64,000 nt of DNA, taken from positions 434,001 through 498,000 of the forward strand of contig NC_135355.1 of assembly GCF_051622035.1 (NCBI RefSeq). The letters run 5' to 3'. This DNA comes from Arctopsyche grandis. Its lineage: Eukaryota; Arthropoda; Insecta; Trichoptera; Hydropsychidae. Positions within the stretch are counted from its first letter, which is position 1. Each line of letters starts with the position of its first letter. This document shows positions 1 to 13,500 of the stretch, piece after piece. The notes beneath the pieces were generated by a model. The model was not told the origin of the DNA, made no database searches, and saw nothing but the letters and a program-made list of their open reading frames with translations. Both the position numbers and the translations under genes were made by a program.

Positions 1-2905
1 CGGTTTGAACCTTAAATACAAAAACGTCTTCCCGCGGTTTCCAAAATAAACCTAAAGTTTTGTGTGATTCGTTAGAGAAGTTAAAATCTGAACAATCGTC
101 AGCTTTAACATCCGTGATTATACAGGAGTTGTTCGATGTCCATTTGCTTAAGGGCATACCGGCTGATAATAATATGGTTTCCAATTGAACCTTTAATAAT
201 TTACCAGCTTCAATAGTATTAGTTCCCGTGAGCAAATCATCAACATAAAAATCACGTTCGATCACTTTACTAGCGATGGGATATTTGTTTCTATTCTCCT
301 CTGCTAACTGATTTAGACATCTAGTAGCTAAAAATGGGGCTGAAGCAGTTCCGAATGTTACTGTATTAAGCTTGTAATGCTTGAATTTACTCTGGGGATC
401 TGTTCGCCAAATGATTCGTTGTACATTTTTATTTTTCTCTGCTATTTGAATCTGTCGGTACATCTGCTTAATATCCGCAGTAATCACGTATTTATGGAGT
501 CGAAAGTTGAGTAGTAAACTTAACAAATCTGATTGGACACTAGGTCCCACCATCAAAATATTATTTAGTGAGATATTGGACGTTGTCTTTGCGGACGCAT
601 CAAAAACTACACGATATTTAGTGGTAAGGCTAGACTCCTTAACCACGACGTGATGAGGTAAATAACAATGAACCTCATGTGCCTCCGGAGGTTCACACTC
701 TGACATATGTCCTAAATTTATGTACTCTTCTAAAACTTTATTGTATTCCATTTTTAAATTATTATTGGCTAAAAAACGTCTTTCCAAAGTTTTGTGTCTT
801 TTCTCCGCAATGTGCAATGAACTTCCTAATACTACCGGGGAATTTTTATATGGTAAAGCTACACAAAATCTACCGTTTTTATCTCGTGATGTGTGTGCTT
901 GGAAATGTTCCTCACATCTTTTCTCCTCAAGAGATTGATGTTTTACCATAGGAACCTGGTCTATCATCCAAAAGTTTTGAATGTGACTGTCTAATTGACT
1001 TAAGCCTATGTGGCTCTTCCCTGGAGCATTATTTACTTCGGGATATGGACCAACTATTGTCCATCCGAATTCGGTATCCTTTAAGATAAGCATACCTTTT
1101 CCTAACTGGATGGTTCCTGCTTTCATAGCATGAACGCAAATCTCGGCGCCGAGCAATAAATCGATTGGCGTCGGTTTATTCCAAAGGGGATCTGATAACT
1201 TGATTCCCGCTGGTATTGAAATTAACTGTTGATCCAGTTTCACAGTTGGAATTTCGCCAGTAATTTCTGGTAATACCAAACACAACACTTTGGTTGAGTA
1301 ATTAGTGGTTGAAGACCTTATGGTCACCTTGGTGATGTGACGAATGCTACTTTCTTGATTAGCGATACCTACAATTTTTTGAGAGATTTTCTCTAATTTG
1401 AAGTTATTCTTCTTAGCGAAAGATGTGGTAACATAGTTGACTTGTGAGCCGGAATCTAATAATGTGCGACCCTTAACGACCGTTCCATTGGCCGTTATTA
1501 TGTCTACTTGTACCGTCGGTAAAATTATCTCCCTTTGAGAGAAATGAGTAGAATGAGCATTAATTGACTTCCTTCCCGTATTATTGGAACTAAATGTATC
1601 GTCCTGATGCAACAAAGTGTGATGGTTTTGTTTGCACCTTAAGCAATTATAGTTAGACTTGCAATTTGTTATCTTATGCGATGAATTTAAACATTTAAAA
1701 CACATGTTATTAGATTTAACGAATTCATTTCTTTCCAAACTGGATTTTGCTTTGAATTTATCACATTTGCCTATGAAATGATTATTTCGACAGAATGCGC
1801 ATGCGTTTACCTTACTTGATGGGTTTTTGTTCGCGACATGAGTTCTCATGATTCTTTGACGACTATGAGGGAATTCCTTCACCGTAGTTACAGATGCAGT
1901 AGATTGTAATACATTACATCTATTCTGCAAGAATGTCTCTAAACTTTCATATGGTGGCATTTCTCTGCTAACCAGCGATATTTCCCAGTCTCTTACTAGA
2001 TTAAAAGGTAATTTCCTTAGAACTAAACATGTTACCCATGGATCTAAAATTTCTCTCGCGTAACCCAACGATTCAATGTTTTTAATACACACTGTTACCT
2101 GATTCAATAGATTTCTCAATTCGATATGTGATTCTCTTGTGATTAATTTTAAGTCACAAAGTGAGTTAATCCTAGTTTTGAGATTAAGTCTTGGTAAATT
2201 ATATTGCTTGTCTAAAATACTCCAAGCTATTTCGTAATTGTCTGAGTTAATATCTAACCCTGATACAGCTGCCGAAGCGGGACCGATTAAGGATTGATGC
2301 AAATATTGCAATTTCGTGACATTCGAATATTCCGTTTTGTTTCCTATTATATTCTTAAAAGCTTGTTGAAACGATTGCCATTCAGATGGATCTCCCTGAA
2401 ATGTGGGAATGGTTAACGTCGGTAACTTATCTCTAGCAAATTTAATTGTTGCTTGCTCTACCTTTAGTTTACTATCTTGAAAGGATTGGCAATCTAATGC
2501 TGCTTTAAGATTTTTAACTGTTATTGTAATTGCATCGTACTCTTCGTCTATTTTGGCCGCTTTCGGTATGTCTGTAAGGTTATCTAAATACTCGTAATGG
2601 AGTTTTCGGACATAATCGTATGCTTCTTTAATGGTTTGATACTGTCCTTCATCTAATTCGGAGGATTTATCTATTTTTCCTTTTAGTCTTTGTACCGCGC
2701 CTGAATACCTTAATTCTATTGACGTCATTATAACTTCTACTTTATTTTCCTTCGCTAATATTTCTATCGATTGAGTCTGGCTTCGAGTCTGATGTATTCT
2801 AGAGCTTGACCTGTCTCTAATAGGTTCTACGTCCCTAGTTGGATTTCGACCTTTATGCGACTGGGAAGTCGAAGCTTCTATTTCCTCGTTTTCAGCGCTT
2901 GACAT
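1..2905 (-). CDS. BEL/Pao retrotransposon gag-pol polyprotein, partial (runs off left edge)
   Basis: I read one open frame from the ATG at 2905 to the window edge (about 968 codons); three checkpoints (zinc knuckle, protease, RT) are all in the same frame. The N-terminal third is a DUF1759-type Gag (LPTLTIPTFQGDPSEWQSF). A Cys-rich segment CAFCRNNHFIGKC is followed by the Pao-type double knuckle CFKCLNSSHKITNC / YNCLRCKQNHHTLLH from about residue 402. The aspartic protease has LLDSGSQ at about residue 484. The reverse transcriptase carries FYVDDLLTG at about residue 887. RNase H and integrase would lie beyond the left edge. Knowledge: this order and a YVDD RT box are typical of BEL/Pao, which encodes a single gag-pol frame. 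The open frame suggests a young copy. It could not be tested for a 3' LTR. Confidence 0.92.
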   Translation of the reverse strand, partial: MSSAENEEIEASTSQSHKGRNPTRDVEPIRDRSSSRIHQTRSQTQSIEILAKENKVEVIMTSIELRYSGAVQRLKGKIDKSSELDEGQYQTIKEAYDYVRKLHYEYLDNLTDIPKAAKIDEEYDAITITVKNLKAALDCQSFQDSKLKVEQATIKFARDKLPTLTIPTFQGDPSEWQSFQQAFKNIIGNKTEYSNVTKLQYLHQSLIGPASAAVSGLDINSDNYEIAWSILDKQYNLPRLNLKTRINSLCDLKLITRESHIELRNLLNQVTVCIKNIESLGYAREILDPWVTCLVLRKLPFNLVRDWEISLVSREMPPYESLETFLQNRCNVLQSTASVTTVKEFPHSRQRIMRTHVANKNPSSKVNACAFCRNNHFIGKCDKFKAKSSLERNEFVKSNNMCFKCLNSSHKITNCKSNYNCLRCKQNHHTLLHQDDTFSSNNTGRKSINAHSTHFSQREIILPTVQVDIITANGTVVKGRTLLDSGSQVNYVTTSFAKKNNFKLEKISQKIVGIANQESSIRHITKVTIRSSTTNYSTKVLCLVLPEITGEIPTVKLDQQLISIPAGIKLSDPLWNKPTPIDLLLGAEICVHAMKAGTIQLGKGMLILKDTEFGWTIVGPYPEVNNAPGKSHIGLSQLDSHIQNFWMIDQVPMVKHQSLEEKRCEEHFQAHTSRDKNGRFCVALPYKNSPVVLGSSLHIAEKRHKTLERRFLANNNLKMEYNKVLEEYINLGHMSECEPPEAHEVHCYLPHHVVVKESSLTTKYRVVFDASAKTTSNISLNNILMVGPSVQSDLLSLLLNFRLHKYVITADIKQMYRQIQIAEKNKNVQRIIWRTDPQSKFKHYKLNTVTFGTASAPFLATRCLNQLAEENRNKYPIASKVIERDFYVDDLLTGTNTIEAGKLLKVQLETILLSAGMPLSKWTSNNSCIITDVKADDCSDFNFSNESHKTLGLFWKPREDVFVFKVQT

Positions 2906-3099
2906 TTGTTTCAGAAAGTTGCACTATTTCGTCTCATAAATACAGTTATTCTCTACTATAGCTGTCAATTGAACTATTCGTAGAGATAAGGTAATAATAT
3001 TCAATGATTAACCGTGAATCTTAATATTCTACTTTAACTATTATCACCAGAATCTATCCAACATATTTTGGAAGAAATAACAACCCTAAATTGGTGGGT

Positions 3100-3745
3100 G
3101 CTTGATTTAAACCACTTTGGGGCTACAAGTCTTGTGATTTATTTTAAATCACCACTGTTTCATCACACATTATGAAACAAAGAGATCTACCGATGTATGA
3201 ATATACCGGTATGTACTTGATTTAATCCCCTTTGGGGCTACAAGTCTTGTGATTTATTTTAAATCACCACTGTTTCATCACACATTATGAAACAAAGAGA
3301 TCTACCGATGTATGAATATACCGGTACGTACTTGGTTTAAGCCACTTTGGGGCTACAAGTGTAATTCCACATTTATCGTGGAGGGGGGGGGGGGAGGATG
3401 TTTCTACACACATTAAGAAACAAATAGATCTACCGATGTATAAATATACCGGTACGTACTTGGTTTAAGCCACTTTGGGGCTACAAGTGTAATTCCACAT
3501 TTATTGTGGAGGGGGGAGGGGGGAGAAAGTTTCTACACACATTAAGAAACAAAGAGATCTGCCGATATATGAATATACCGGTAAGTACTTGGTTTAAGCC
3601 ACTTTGGGGCTACAAGTATAATTCCACATTTATTGTGGAGGGGGGAGGGGGGAGAAAGTTTCTACACACATTAAGAAACAAAGAGATCTGCCGGTATATG
3701 AATATACCGGTAAGTACTTGGTTTAAGCCACTTTGGGGCTACAAG
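3100..3745. repeat. Tandem repeat, 115-bp then 129-bp units, upstream of BEL/Pao gag
   Basis: The anchor GGGGCTACAAG recurs at 3119, 3234, 3349, 3477, 3606 and 3735, giving spacings of 115, 115, 128, 129 and 129 bp. Each unit holds GATCTACCGATGTATGAATA and a palindromic ACCGGT. The longer units replace a segment with a G-run of 10 or more. It lies just 5' of the BEL/Pao ORF (which is on the minus strand), so it is probably the element's LTR or leader, but I could not find clear LTR ends or a primer-binding site. A 93-codon frame over it merely reads the repeat twice. Confidence 0.85.
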
Positions 3746-4520
3746 TATAATTCCCCACGTGCTTTGCTAATTTTACACTACATCTGATTTTACACTTTTA
3801 ATACGAAATTCGATGCGACCGATGAAACATTCCTTCGTAGCGCGATATTATTATATACAATCGCGTTAATTAATTGTTATACTTTAAACCATATTTTTAA
3901 AAACTGACCTACCCACATGATTGCCTTTTGAACAGATTGCCTGAGATTGAATACATTCACTTACTTGAATATCCTTTACGATGTTTATGTGATCGTTCCG
4001 ATAATTTTGGATTACCTCTGTGTCCCATGCGTCTTTGTAGGTTATGTTTTTATTTATATATTTTCTGCGTCAATCACGCGGTCATGTACCTCTGTACATC
4101 AATAAATATATTGCTGAAATAGAAGCAAACATGTTATTAGTATTGGAAAGGTATGGATAGTAACAAAGGAACGATACCGATTTCTTAATTGACATCCATT
4201 TTTTCTCCACCACGTTTTTTCCTAATGGTTTGTCCGTTTGGTGTTGTGGCCTAGGTTACTGGTGTCCGGTTCGAAATGACCATCATGGAAAAGACTTCGA
4301 TAATGGTTTGATGTAGTTTATTGAAATGTAAAATCTGCACGTGGATATGGGCCAGCGGAGCGTACGAGAACACAAGTTGTCCGTACGCCGTCTGCTCGCT
4401 GACTCACCCGACCGTCGCGTGCTTCCGCTTGGGCCGACACTAATGCCAACTCGTCAATAATGCCAATCGACAATCAGTTAATAAGACTGTTTGCCACACG
4501 TCATTATAAAAGTCGGAACA
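3746..4520. other. Intergenic, no gene recognised
   Basis: AT-rich up to about 4300, then a short GC-richer stretch (about 4320-4440) with CGTACG and ACCCGACCGTCGCG. ACTGGTGTCCGG near 4260 is reminiscent of the primer-binding-site start of the Gypsy element further right, so this may be an LTR relic. No coding frame or RNA gene is supported. Confidence 0.4.
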
Positions 4521-7500
4521 CTAACCATCACCGAAATCAAAGAGTTTGAGATTGTAAGATTTACACAAAACTCGCTAAACTCACCAACCCTAATCCAACC
4601 CAACCTAACCATCACCGAAATCAAAGAATTAGACATTGCAGAAATGTAAAAAAAACTCGCATACCACACCAAACCTAACCCAACCTAACCTAACTATCAC
4701 CGAAATCAAAGAACTCGACATTGCAAAAATATACACGAAACTCGCTTTCCTCACCAAACCTAACCCAACCTAGCCTAACTTTAACGGAAATCAAAGAATT
4801 CGACATTGCAGAAATGTAAAAAAAACTCGCATACCCCACCAAACCTAACCCAACCTGACCTAACCATCACCGAAATCAAAGAATTTGAGATTGTAAGATT
4901 TACACAAAACTCGCTTAACTCACCAAACATAACACAACCCAGCCTAACTATCACCGAAATCAAAGAATTAGACATTGCAAAAATATACATAAAACTCGCT
5001 TACCTCACCAAACCTAACCCAACCTAGCCTAACCTAACCTAACCTAACCCAACCCAGCCTTACTATCAGCGAAATCAAAGAATTTGACATTGCAAAAATA
5101 TACACAAAACTCGCTAACCTCACCAAACCTAACCCAACCTAGCCTACCTATGACAGAAATCAAAGAATTCGACATTGCAAAAATATACACAAAACTCGCT
5201 TACCTCACCAAACCTAACCCAACCTAGCCCAACTATCACCGAAATCAAAGAATTAGACATTGCAAAAATATACACAAAACTCGCTTACCTCACCAAACCT
5301 AACCCAACCTAGCCTAACTATCACCGGAATCAAAGAATTCGACATTGCAGAAATGTAAAAAAAACTCGCATACCACACCAAACCTAACCCAACCTAACCT
5401 AACTATCACCGAAATCAAAGAACTCGACATCGCAAAAATATACACAAAACTCGCTTTCCTCACCAAACCTAACCCAACCTAGAATAACTTTTACCGAAAT
5501 CAAAGAATTCGACATTGCAGAAATGTAAAAAAAACTTGCATACCACAACAAACCTAACCCAACCTAACCTAACTATCACTGAAATCATAGAACTCGACAT
5601 TGCAAAAATATACACAAAACTCGCTTTCCTCACCAAACCTAACCCAACCTAGACTAACTTTTACCGAAATCAAAGAATTCGACATTGCAGAATTGTAAAA
5701 AAAAACTCGCATACCACAACAAACCTAACCCAACATAACCTAACCATCACCGAAATCAAAGAATTTGAGATTGTAAGATTTACACAAAACTCGCTAAACT
5801 CACCAACCCTAATCCAACCTAGCCTAACTATCACCGAAATCAAAGAATTCGACATTGCGAAAATATAAAAAAAACTCGCTAACCTTACCAAACCTAACCC
5901 AACCCAGCCTTACTATCAGCGAAATCAAAGAATTTGACATTGCAAAAATTCACACAAAACTCGCTTACCTCACCAAACCTAACCCAACCTAGCCTACCTA
6001 TGAAAGAAATCAAAGAATTCGGCATTGCAAAAATATATACAAAACTCGTTTACCTCAGCAAACCTAACCCAACCTAGCCTAACTATCACCGAAATCAAAA
6101 AATTCGACATTGCAAAAATATACACAAAACCCGCTTTCCTCACTAAACCTAACCCAACCTAGACTATCTTTTACCGAAATCAAAGAATTCGACATTGCAG
6201 AAATGTAAAAAAAACTCGCATACCACAACAAACCTAACCCAAATTTACCTAACCATCACCGAAATTAAGGAATTTGAGATTGTAAGATTTACACAAAACT
6301 CGCTAAACTCACCAACCCTAATCCAACCTAACCTAACTTTTACCGAAATCAAAGAATTCGACATTGCAGAAATGTAAAAAAAACTCGCATATCACACCAA
6401 ACCTGACCCAACCTAGCCTAACTATCACCGAAGTCAAAGAAATCGACATTGCAAAAATATACACAAAACTCGCTTTCCTCACCAAACCTAACCCAACCTT
6501 GACTAACTTTTACCGAAATCAAAGAATTCGACATTGCAGAAATGTAAAAAAAACTCGCATACCACACCAAATTTAACCCAACCTAACCTAACCATCACCG
6601 AAATCAAAGAATTTGAGATAATAAGATTTACACAAAAATCGCTTACCTAACCAAACCTAACCCAACCTAGCCTAACTTTCACCGAAATCAAAAAATTCGA
6701 CATTGAAAAAATATACACAAAACCCGCTTCTCTCACCAAACCTAACCCAACCTAGCCTAACTATCACCGAAATCAAAGAATTCGACATTGCAAAAATATA
6801 CACAAAACTCGCTTTCCTCACCAAACCTAACGCAACCTAGTCTAACTATCACCGAAATCAAAGAATTCGACATTGCAGAAATGTAAAAAAAAACTCGCAT
6901 ACCACAACAAACCTGACCCAACTTAACCTAACCATCACCGAAATCACAGAATTTGAGATTGTAAGATTTACACAAAACTCGCTTAACTCACCAACCCTAA
7001 TCCAACCCAACCTAACTATCACCGAAATCAAAGAATTAGACATTGCTGAAATGTAAAAAAAACTCGCATACCACACCAAACCTAACCCAACCTAACCTAA
7101 CCATCACCGAAATCAAAGAACTCCACATTGCAAAAATATACACGAAACTCGCTTTCCTCACCAAACCTAACCCAACCTAGCCTAACTTTAACTGAAATCA
7201 AAGAATTCGACATTGCAGAAATGTAAAAAAAACTCGCATACCCCACCAAACCTAACCCAACCTGACCTAACCATCACCGAAATCAAAGAATTCGACATTG
7301 CAAAAATATACACAATACCCGCTTTCCTCACCAAACCTAACCCAACCTTGCCTTATTATCACCGAAATCAAAGAATTCGACATTGCAGAAATGTAAAAAA
7401 AACTCGCATACCACACTAAACCTAACCCAACCTATCCTAACTATCACCGAAGTCAAAGAAATCGATATTGCAAAAATATACACAAAACTCGCTTTCCTCA

Positions 7501-10500
7501 CCAAACCTAACCCAACCTAGACTAACTTTTACCGAAATCAAAGAATTCGACATTGCAGAAATGTAAAAAAAACTCGCTTACCCCACCAAACCTAACCCAA
7601 CCTGAACTAACCATCACCGAAATCAAAGAATTAGAGATTGTAAGATTTACAAAAAACTCGCTAAACTCACCAAACATAACCCAACCCAGCCTAACTATCA
7701 CCGAAATCAAAGAATTCGACATTGCAAAAATATACACAAAACTCGCTTACCTCACCAAACCTGACTTAACCTAGCCTAACTATCACCGAAATCAAAGAAT
7801 TCGACATTGCAGAAATGTAAAAAAAACTCGCATACCACACCAAACCTAACCCAACCTAACCTAACCATCACCGATATCAAAGAATTTGAGATAATAAGAT
7901 TTACACAAAAATCGCTTACCTCACCAAACCTAACCCAACCTAGCCTAACTTTCACCGAAATCAAAGAATTCGACATTGCAAAAATATACACAAAACCCGC
8001 TTTCCTCACCAAACCTAACCCAACCTAGCCTAACTATCACCGAAATCAAAGAACTCGACATTGCAAAAATATACACGAAACTCGCTTTCCTCACCAAACC
8101 TAACCCAACCTAGCCTAACTTTAACGGAAATCAAAGAATTCGACATTGCAGAAATGTAAAAAAAACTCGCATACCCCACCAAACCTAACCCAACCTGACC
8201 TAACCATCACCGAAATCAAAGAATTTGATATTGTAAGATTTACACAAAACTCGCTTAACTCACCAAACATAACACAACCCAGCCTAACTATCACCGAAAT
8301 CAAAGAATTAGACATTGCAAAAATATACATAAAACTCGCTTACCTCACCAAACCTAACCCAACCCAGCGTTACTATCAGCGAAATCAAAGAATTTGACAT
8401 TGCAAAAATATACACAAAACTCGCTAACCTCACCAAACCTAACCCAACCTAGCCTAACTATCACCGGAATCAAAGAATTCGACATTGCAGAAATGTCAAA
8501 AAAACTCGCATACCACAAAAAACCTAACCCAACCTAACCTAACTATCACCGAAATCAAAGAACTCGACATTGCAAAAATATACACGAAACTCGCTTTCCT
8601 CACCAAACCTAACCCAACCTAGCCTAACTTTAACCGAAATCAAAGAATTCGACATTGCAGAAATGTAAAAAAAACTCGCATACCCCACCAAACCTAACCC
8701 AACCTGACCTAACCATCACCGAAATCAAAGAATTCGACATTGCAAAAATATACACAATACCCGCTTTCCTCACCAAACCTAACCCAACCTAGCTTAACTA
8801 TCACCGAAATCAAAGAATTCGACATTGCAGAAATGTAAAAAAAAACTCGCATACCACAACAAACCTAACCCAACTTAACCTAACCATCACCGAAATCACA
8901 GAATTTGAGATTGTAAGATTTACACAAAACTCGCTTAACTCACCAACCCTAATCCAACCCAACCTAACTATCACCGAAATCAAAGAATTAGACATTGCAA
9001 AAATATACACAAAACTCGCGTACCTCACCAAACCTAACCCAACCCAGCCTAACTATCACCGAAATCAAAGAATTAGACATTGCAAAAATATACACAAAAC
9101 TCGCTTACCTCACCAAACCTAACGCAACCTAGTCTAACTATCACCGAAATCAAAGAATTCGACATTGCAGAAATGTAAAAAAAAACTCGCATACCACACC
9201 AAACCTAACCCAACCTAACCTAACTTTCACCGAAATCAAAGAACTCGACATTGCAAAAATATACACGAAACTCGCTTTCCTCACCAAACCTAATCCAACA
9301 CAGCCTAACTATCACCAAAATCAAGGAATTCGACATTGCAAAAATATACACAAAACCCGCTTTCCTCACCAAACCTAACCCAACCTAGCCTTACTATCAC
9401 CGAAATCAAAGAATTCGACATTGCAGAAATGTAAAAAAAAATCGCATACCCCACCAAACCTAACCCAACCTAGCCTTACTATCACCGAAATCAAAGAATT
9501 CGACATTGCAGAAATGTAAAAAAAAATCGCATACCAAACAAACCTAACCCAACTTAACCTAACCATCACCGAAATCAAAGAGTTTGAGATTGTAAGATTT
9601 ACACAAAACTCGCTAAACTCACCAACCCTAATCCAACCCAACCTAACTATCACCGAAATCAAAGAATTAGACATTGCAAAAATATACACAAAACTCGCGT
9701 ACCTCACCAAACCTAACCCAACCCAGCCTAACTATCACCGAAATCAAAGAATTAGACATTGCAAAAATATACACAAAACTCGCGTCCCTCACCAAACCTA
9801 ATACAACCTATCCTAACTATCACCGAAATCAACGAATTCGACATTACAGAAATGTAAAAAAAACTCGCATACCACACCAAACCTAACCCAACCTAACCTA
9901 ACTATCACCGAAATCAAAGAATTCGACATTGCAAAAATATACACAATACCCGCTTTCCTCACCAAACCTAACCCAACCTAGCCTAATTATCACCGAAATC
10001 AAAGAATTCGACATTGCAGAAATGTAAAAAAAACTCGCATACCACACCAAACCTAACCCAACCTAACCTAACCATCACCGATATCAAAGAATTTGAGATA
10101 ATAAGATTTACACAAAAATCGCTTACCTCATCAAACCTAACCCAACCTAGCCTAACTTTCACCGAAATCAAAGAATTCGACATTGCAAAAATAAACACAA
10201 AACCCGCTTTCCTCACCAAACCTAACCCAACCTAGCCTAACTATCACCGAAATCAAAGAATTCGACATTGCAGAAATGTAAAAAAAAACTCGCATACCAC
10301 AACAAACCTAACCCAACTTAACCTAACCATCACCGAAATCACAGAATTTGAGATTGTAAGATTTACACAAAACTCGCTTAACTCACCAACCCTAATCCAA
10401 CTTAACCTAACTATCACCGAAATCAAAGAATTAGACATTGCAAAAATATACACAAAACTCGCGTACCTCACCAAACCTAACCCAACCCAGCCTAACTATC

Positions 10501-13500
10501 ACCGAAATCAAAGAATTAGACATTGCAAAAATATACACAAAACTCGCGTCCCTCACCAAACCTAATACAACCTATCCTAACTATCACCGAAATCAACGAA
10601 TTCGACATTACAGAAATGTAAAAAAAACTCGCATACCACACCAAACCTAACCCAACCTAACCTAACTATCACCGAAATCAAAGAACTCGACATTGCAAAA
10701 ATATACACGAAACTCGCTTTCCTCACCAAACCTAACCCAACCTAGCCTAACTTTAACGGAAATCAAAGAATTCGACATTGCAGAAATGTAAAAAAAACTC
10801 GCATACCCCACCAAACCTAACCCAACCTGACCTAACCATCACCGAAATCAAAGAATTTGATATTGTAAGATTTACACAAAACTCGCTTAACTCACCAAAC
10901 ATAACACAACCCAGCCTAACTATCACCGAAATCAAAGAATTAGACATTGCAAAAATATACATAAAACTCGCTTACCTCACCAAACCTAACCCAACCCAGC
11001 CTTACTATCAGCGAAATCAAAGAATTTGACATTGCAAAAATATACACAAAACTCGCTAACCTCACCAAACCTAACCCAACCTAGCCTACCTATGACAGAA
11101 ATCAAAGAATTCGACATTGCAAAAATATACACAAAACTCGCTTACCTCACCAAACCTAACCCAACCTAGCCCAACTATCACCGAAATCAAAGAATTAGAC
11201 ATTGCAAAAATATACACAAAACTCGCTTACCTCAACAAACCTAACCCAACCTAGCCTAACTATCACCGGAATCAAAGAATTCGACATTGCAGAAATGTAA
11301 AAAAAACTCCCATACCAAAACAAACCTAACCCAACCTAACCTAACTATCACCGAAATCAAAGAACTCGACATTGCAAAAATATACACAAAACTCGCTTTC
11401 CTCACTAAACCTAACCCAACCTAGACTAACTTTTACCGAAATCAAAGAATTCGACATTGCAGAATTGTAAAAAAAAACTCGCATACCACAACAAACCTAA
11501 CCCAACATAACCTAACCATCACCGAAATCAAAGAATTTGAGATTGTAAGATTTACACAAAACTCGCTAAACTCACCAACCCTAATCCAACCTAGCCTAAC
11601 TATCACCGAAATCAAAGAATTCGACATTGCGAAAATATTAAAAAAACTCGCTAACCTCACCAAACCTAACCCAACCCAGCCTTACTATCAGCGAAATCAA
11701 AGAATTTGACATTGCAAAAATTCACACAAAACTCGCTTACCTCACCAAACCTAACCCAACCTAGCCTACCTATGAAAGAAATCAAAGAATTCGGCATTGC
11801 AAAAATATACACAAAACTCGTTTACCTCAGCAAACCTTACCCAACCTAGCCTAACTATCACCGAAATCAAAAAATTCGACATTGCAGAAATGTAAAAAAA
11901 ACTCGCATACCACACCAAACCTAACCCAACCTAACCTAACTATCACCGAAGTCAAAGAAATCGACATTGCAAAAATTTACACAAAACTCGCTTTCCTCAC
12001 CAAACCTAACCCAACCTAGCCTAACTATCACCGAAATCAAAGAATTCGACATTGCAAAAATATACACAAAACTCGCTTTCCTCACCAAACCTAACGCAAC
12101 CTAGTCTTACTATCACCGAAATCAAAGAATTCGACATTGCAGAAATGTAAAAAAAAACTCGCATACCACACCAAACCAAACCCAACCTAACCTTACTATC
12201 ACCGAAGTCAAAGAAATCGACATTGCAAAAATATACACAAAACTCGCTTTCCTCACCAAACCTAATCCAACCCAGCCTAACTATCACCAATATCAAGGAA
12301 TTCGACATTGCAAAAATATACACAAAACCCGCTTTCCTCACCAAACCTAACCCAACCTAGCCTTACTATCACCGAAATCAAAGAATTCGACATTGCAGAA
12401 ATGTAAAAAAAACTCGCATACCCCACCAAACCTAACCCAACCTGACCTAACCATCACCGAAATCAAAGAATTCGACATTGCAAAAATATACACAATACCC
12501 GCTTTCCTCACCAAACCTAACCCAACCTAGCCTTACTATCACCGAAATCAAAGAATTCGACATTGCGAAAATATAAAAAAAACTCGCTAACCTCACCAAA
12601 CCTAACCCAACCCAGCCTTACTATCAGCGAAATCAAAGAATTCGACATTGCGAAAATATAAAAAAAACTCGCTTTCCTCACCAAACCTAACCCAACCTAG
12701 ACTAACTTTTACTGAAATCAAAGAATTCGACATTGCAGAATTGTAAAAAAAAACTCGCATACCAAAACAAACCTAACCCAACATAACCTAACCATCACCG
12801 AAATCAAAGAATTTGAGATTGTAAGATTTACACAAAACTCGCTAAACTCACCAACCCTAATCCAACCTAGCCTAACTATCACCGAAATCAAAGAATTCGA
12901 CATTGTGAAAATATAAAAAAAACTCGCTAACCTTACCAAACCTAACCCAACCCAGCCTTACTATCAGCGAAATCAAAGAATTTGACATTGCAAAAATTCA
13001 CACAAAACTCGCTTACCTCACCAAACCTAACCCAACCTAGCCTACCTATGAAAGAAATCAAAGAATTCGGCATTGCAAAAATATACACAAAACTCGTTTA
13101 CCTCAGTAAACCTAACCCAACCTAGCCTAACTATCACCGAAATCAAAAAATTCGACATTGTAAAAATATACACAAAACCCGCTTTCCTCACTAAACCTAA
13201 CCCAACCTAGCCTAACTATCACCGAAAACAAAGAATTCGACATTGCAAACGAATACACAAAACTCGCTTTCCTCACTAAACCTAACCCAACCTAGACTAT
13301 CTTTTACCGAAATCAAAGAATTCGACATTGCAGAAATGTAAAAAAAACTCGCATACCACAACAAACCTAACCCAAATTTACCTAACCATCACCAAAATTA
13401 AGAAATTTGAGATTGTAAGATTTACACAAAACTCGCTAAACTCACCAACCCTAATCCAACCTAACCTAACTTTTACCGAAATCAAAGAATTCGACATTGC

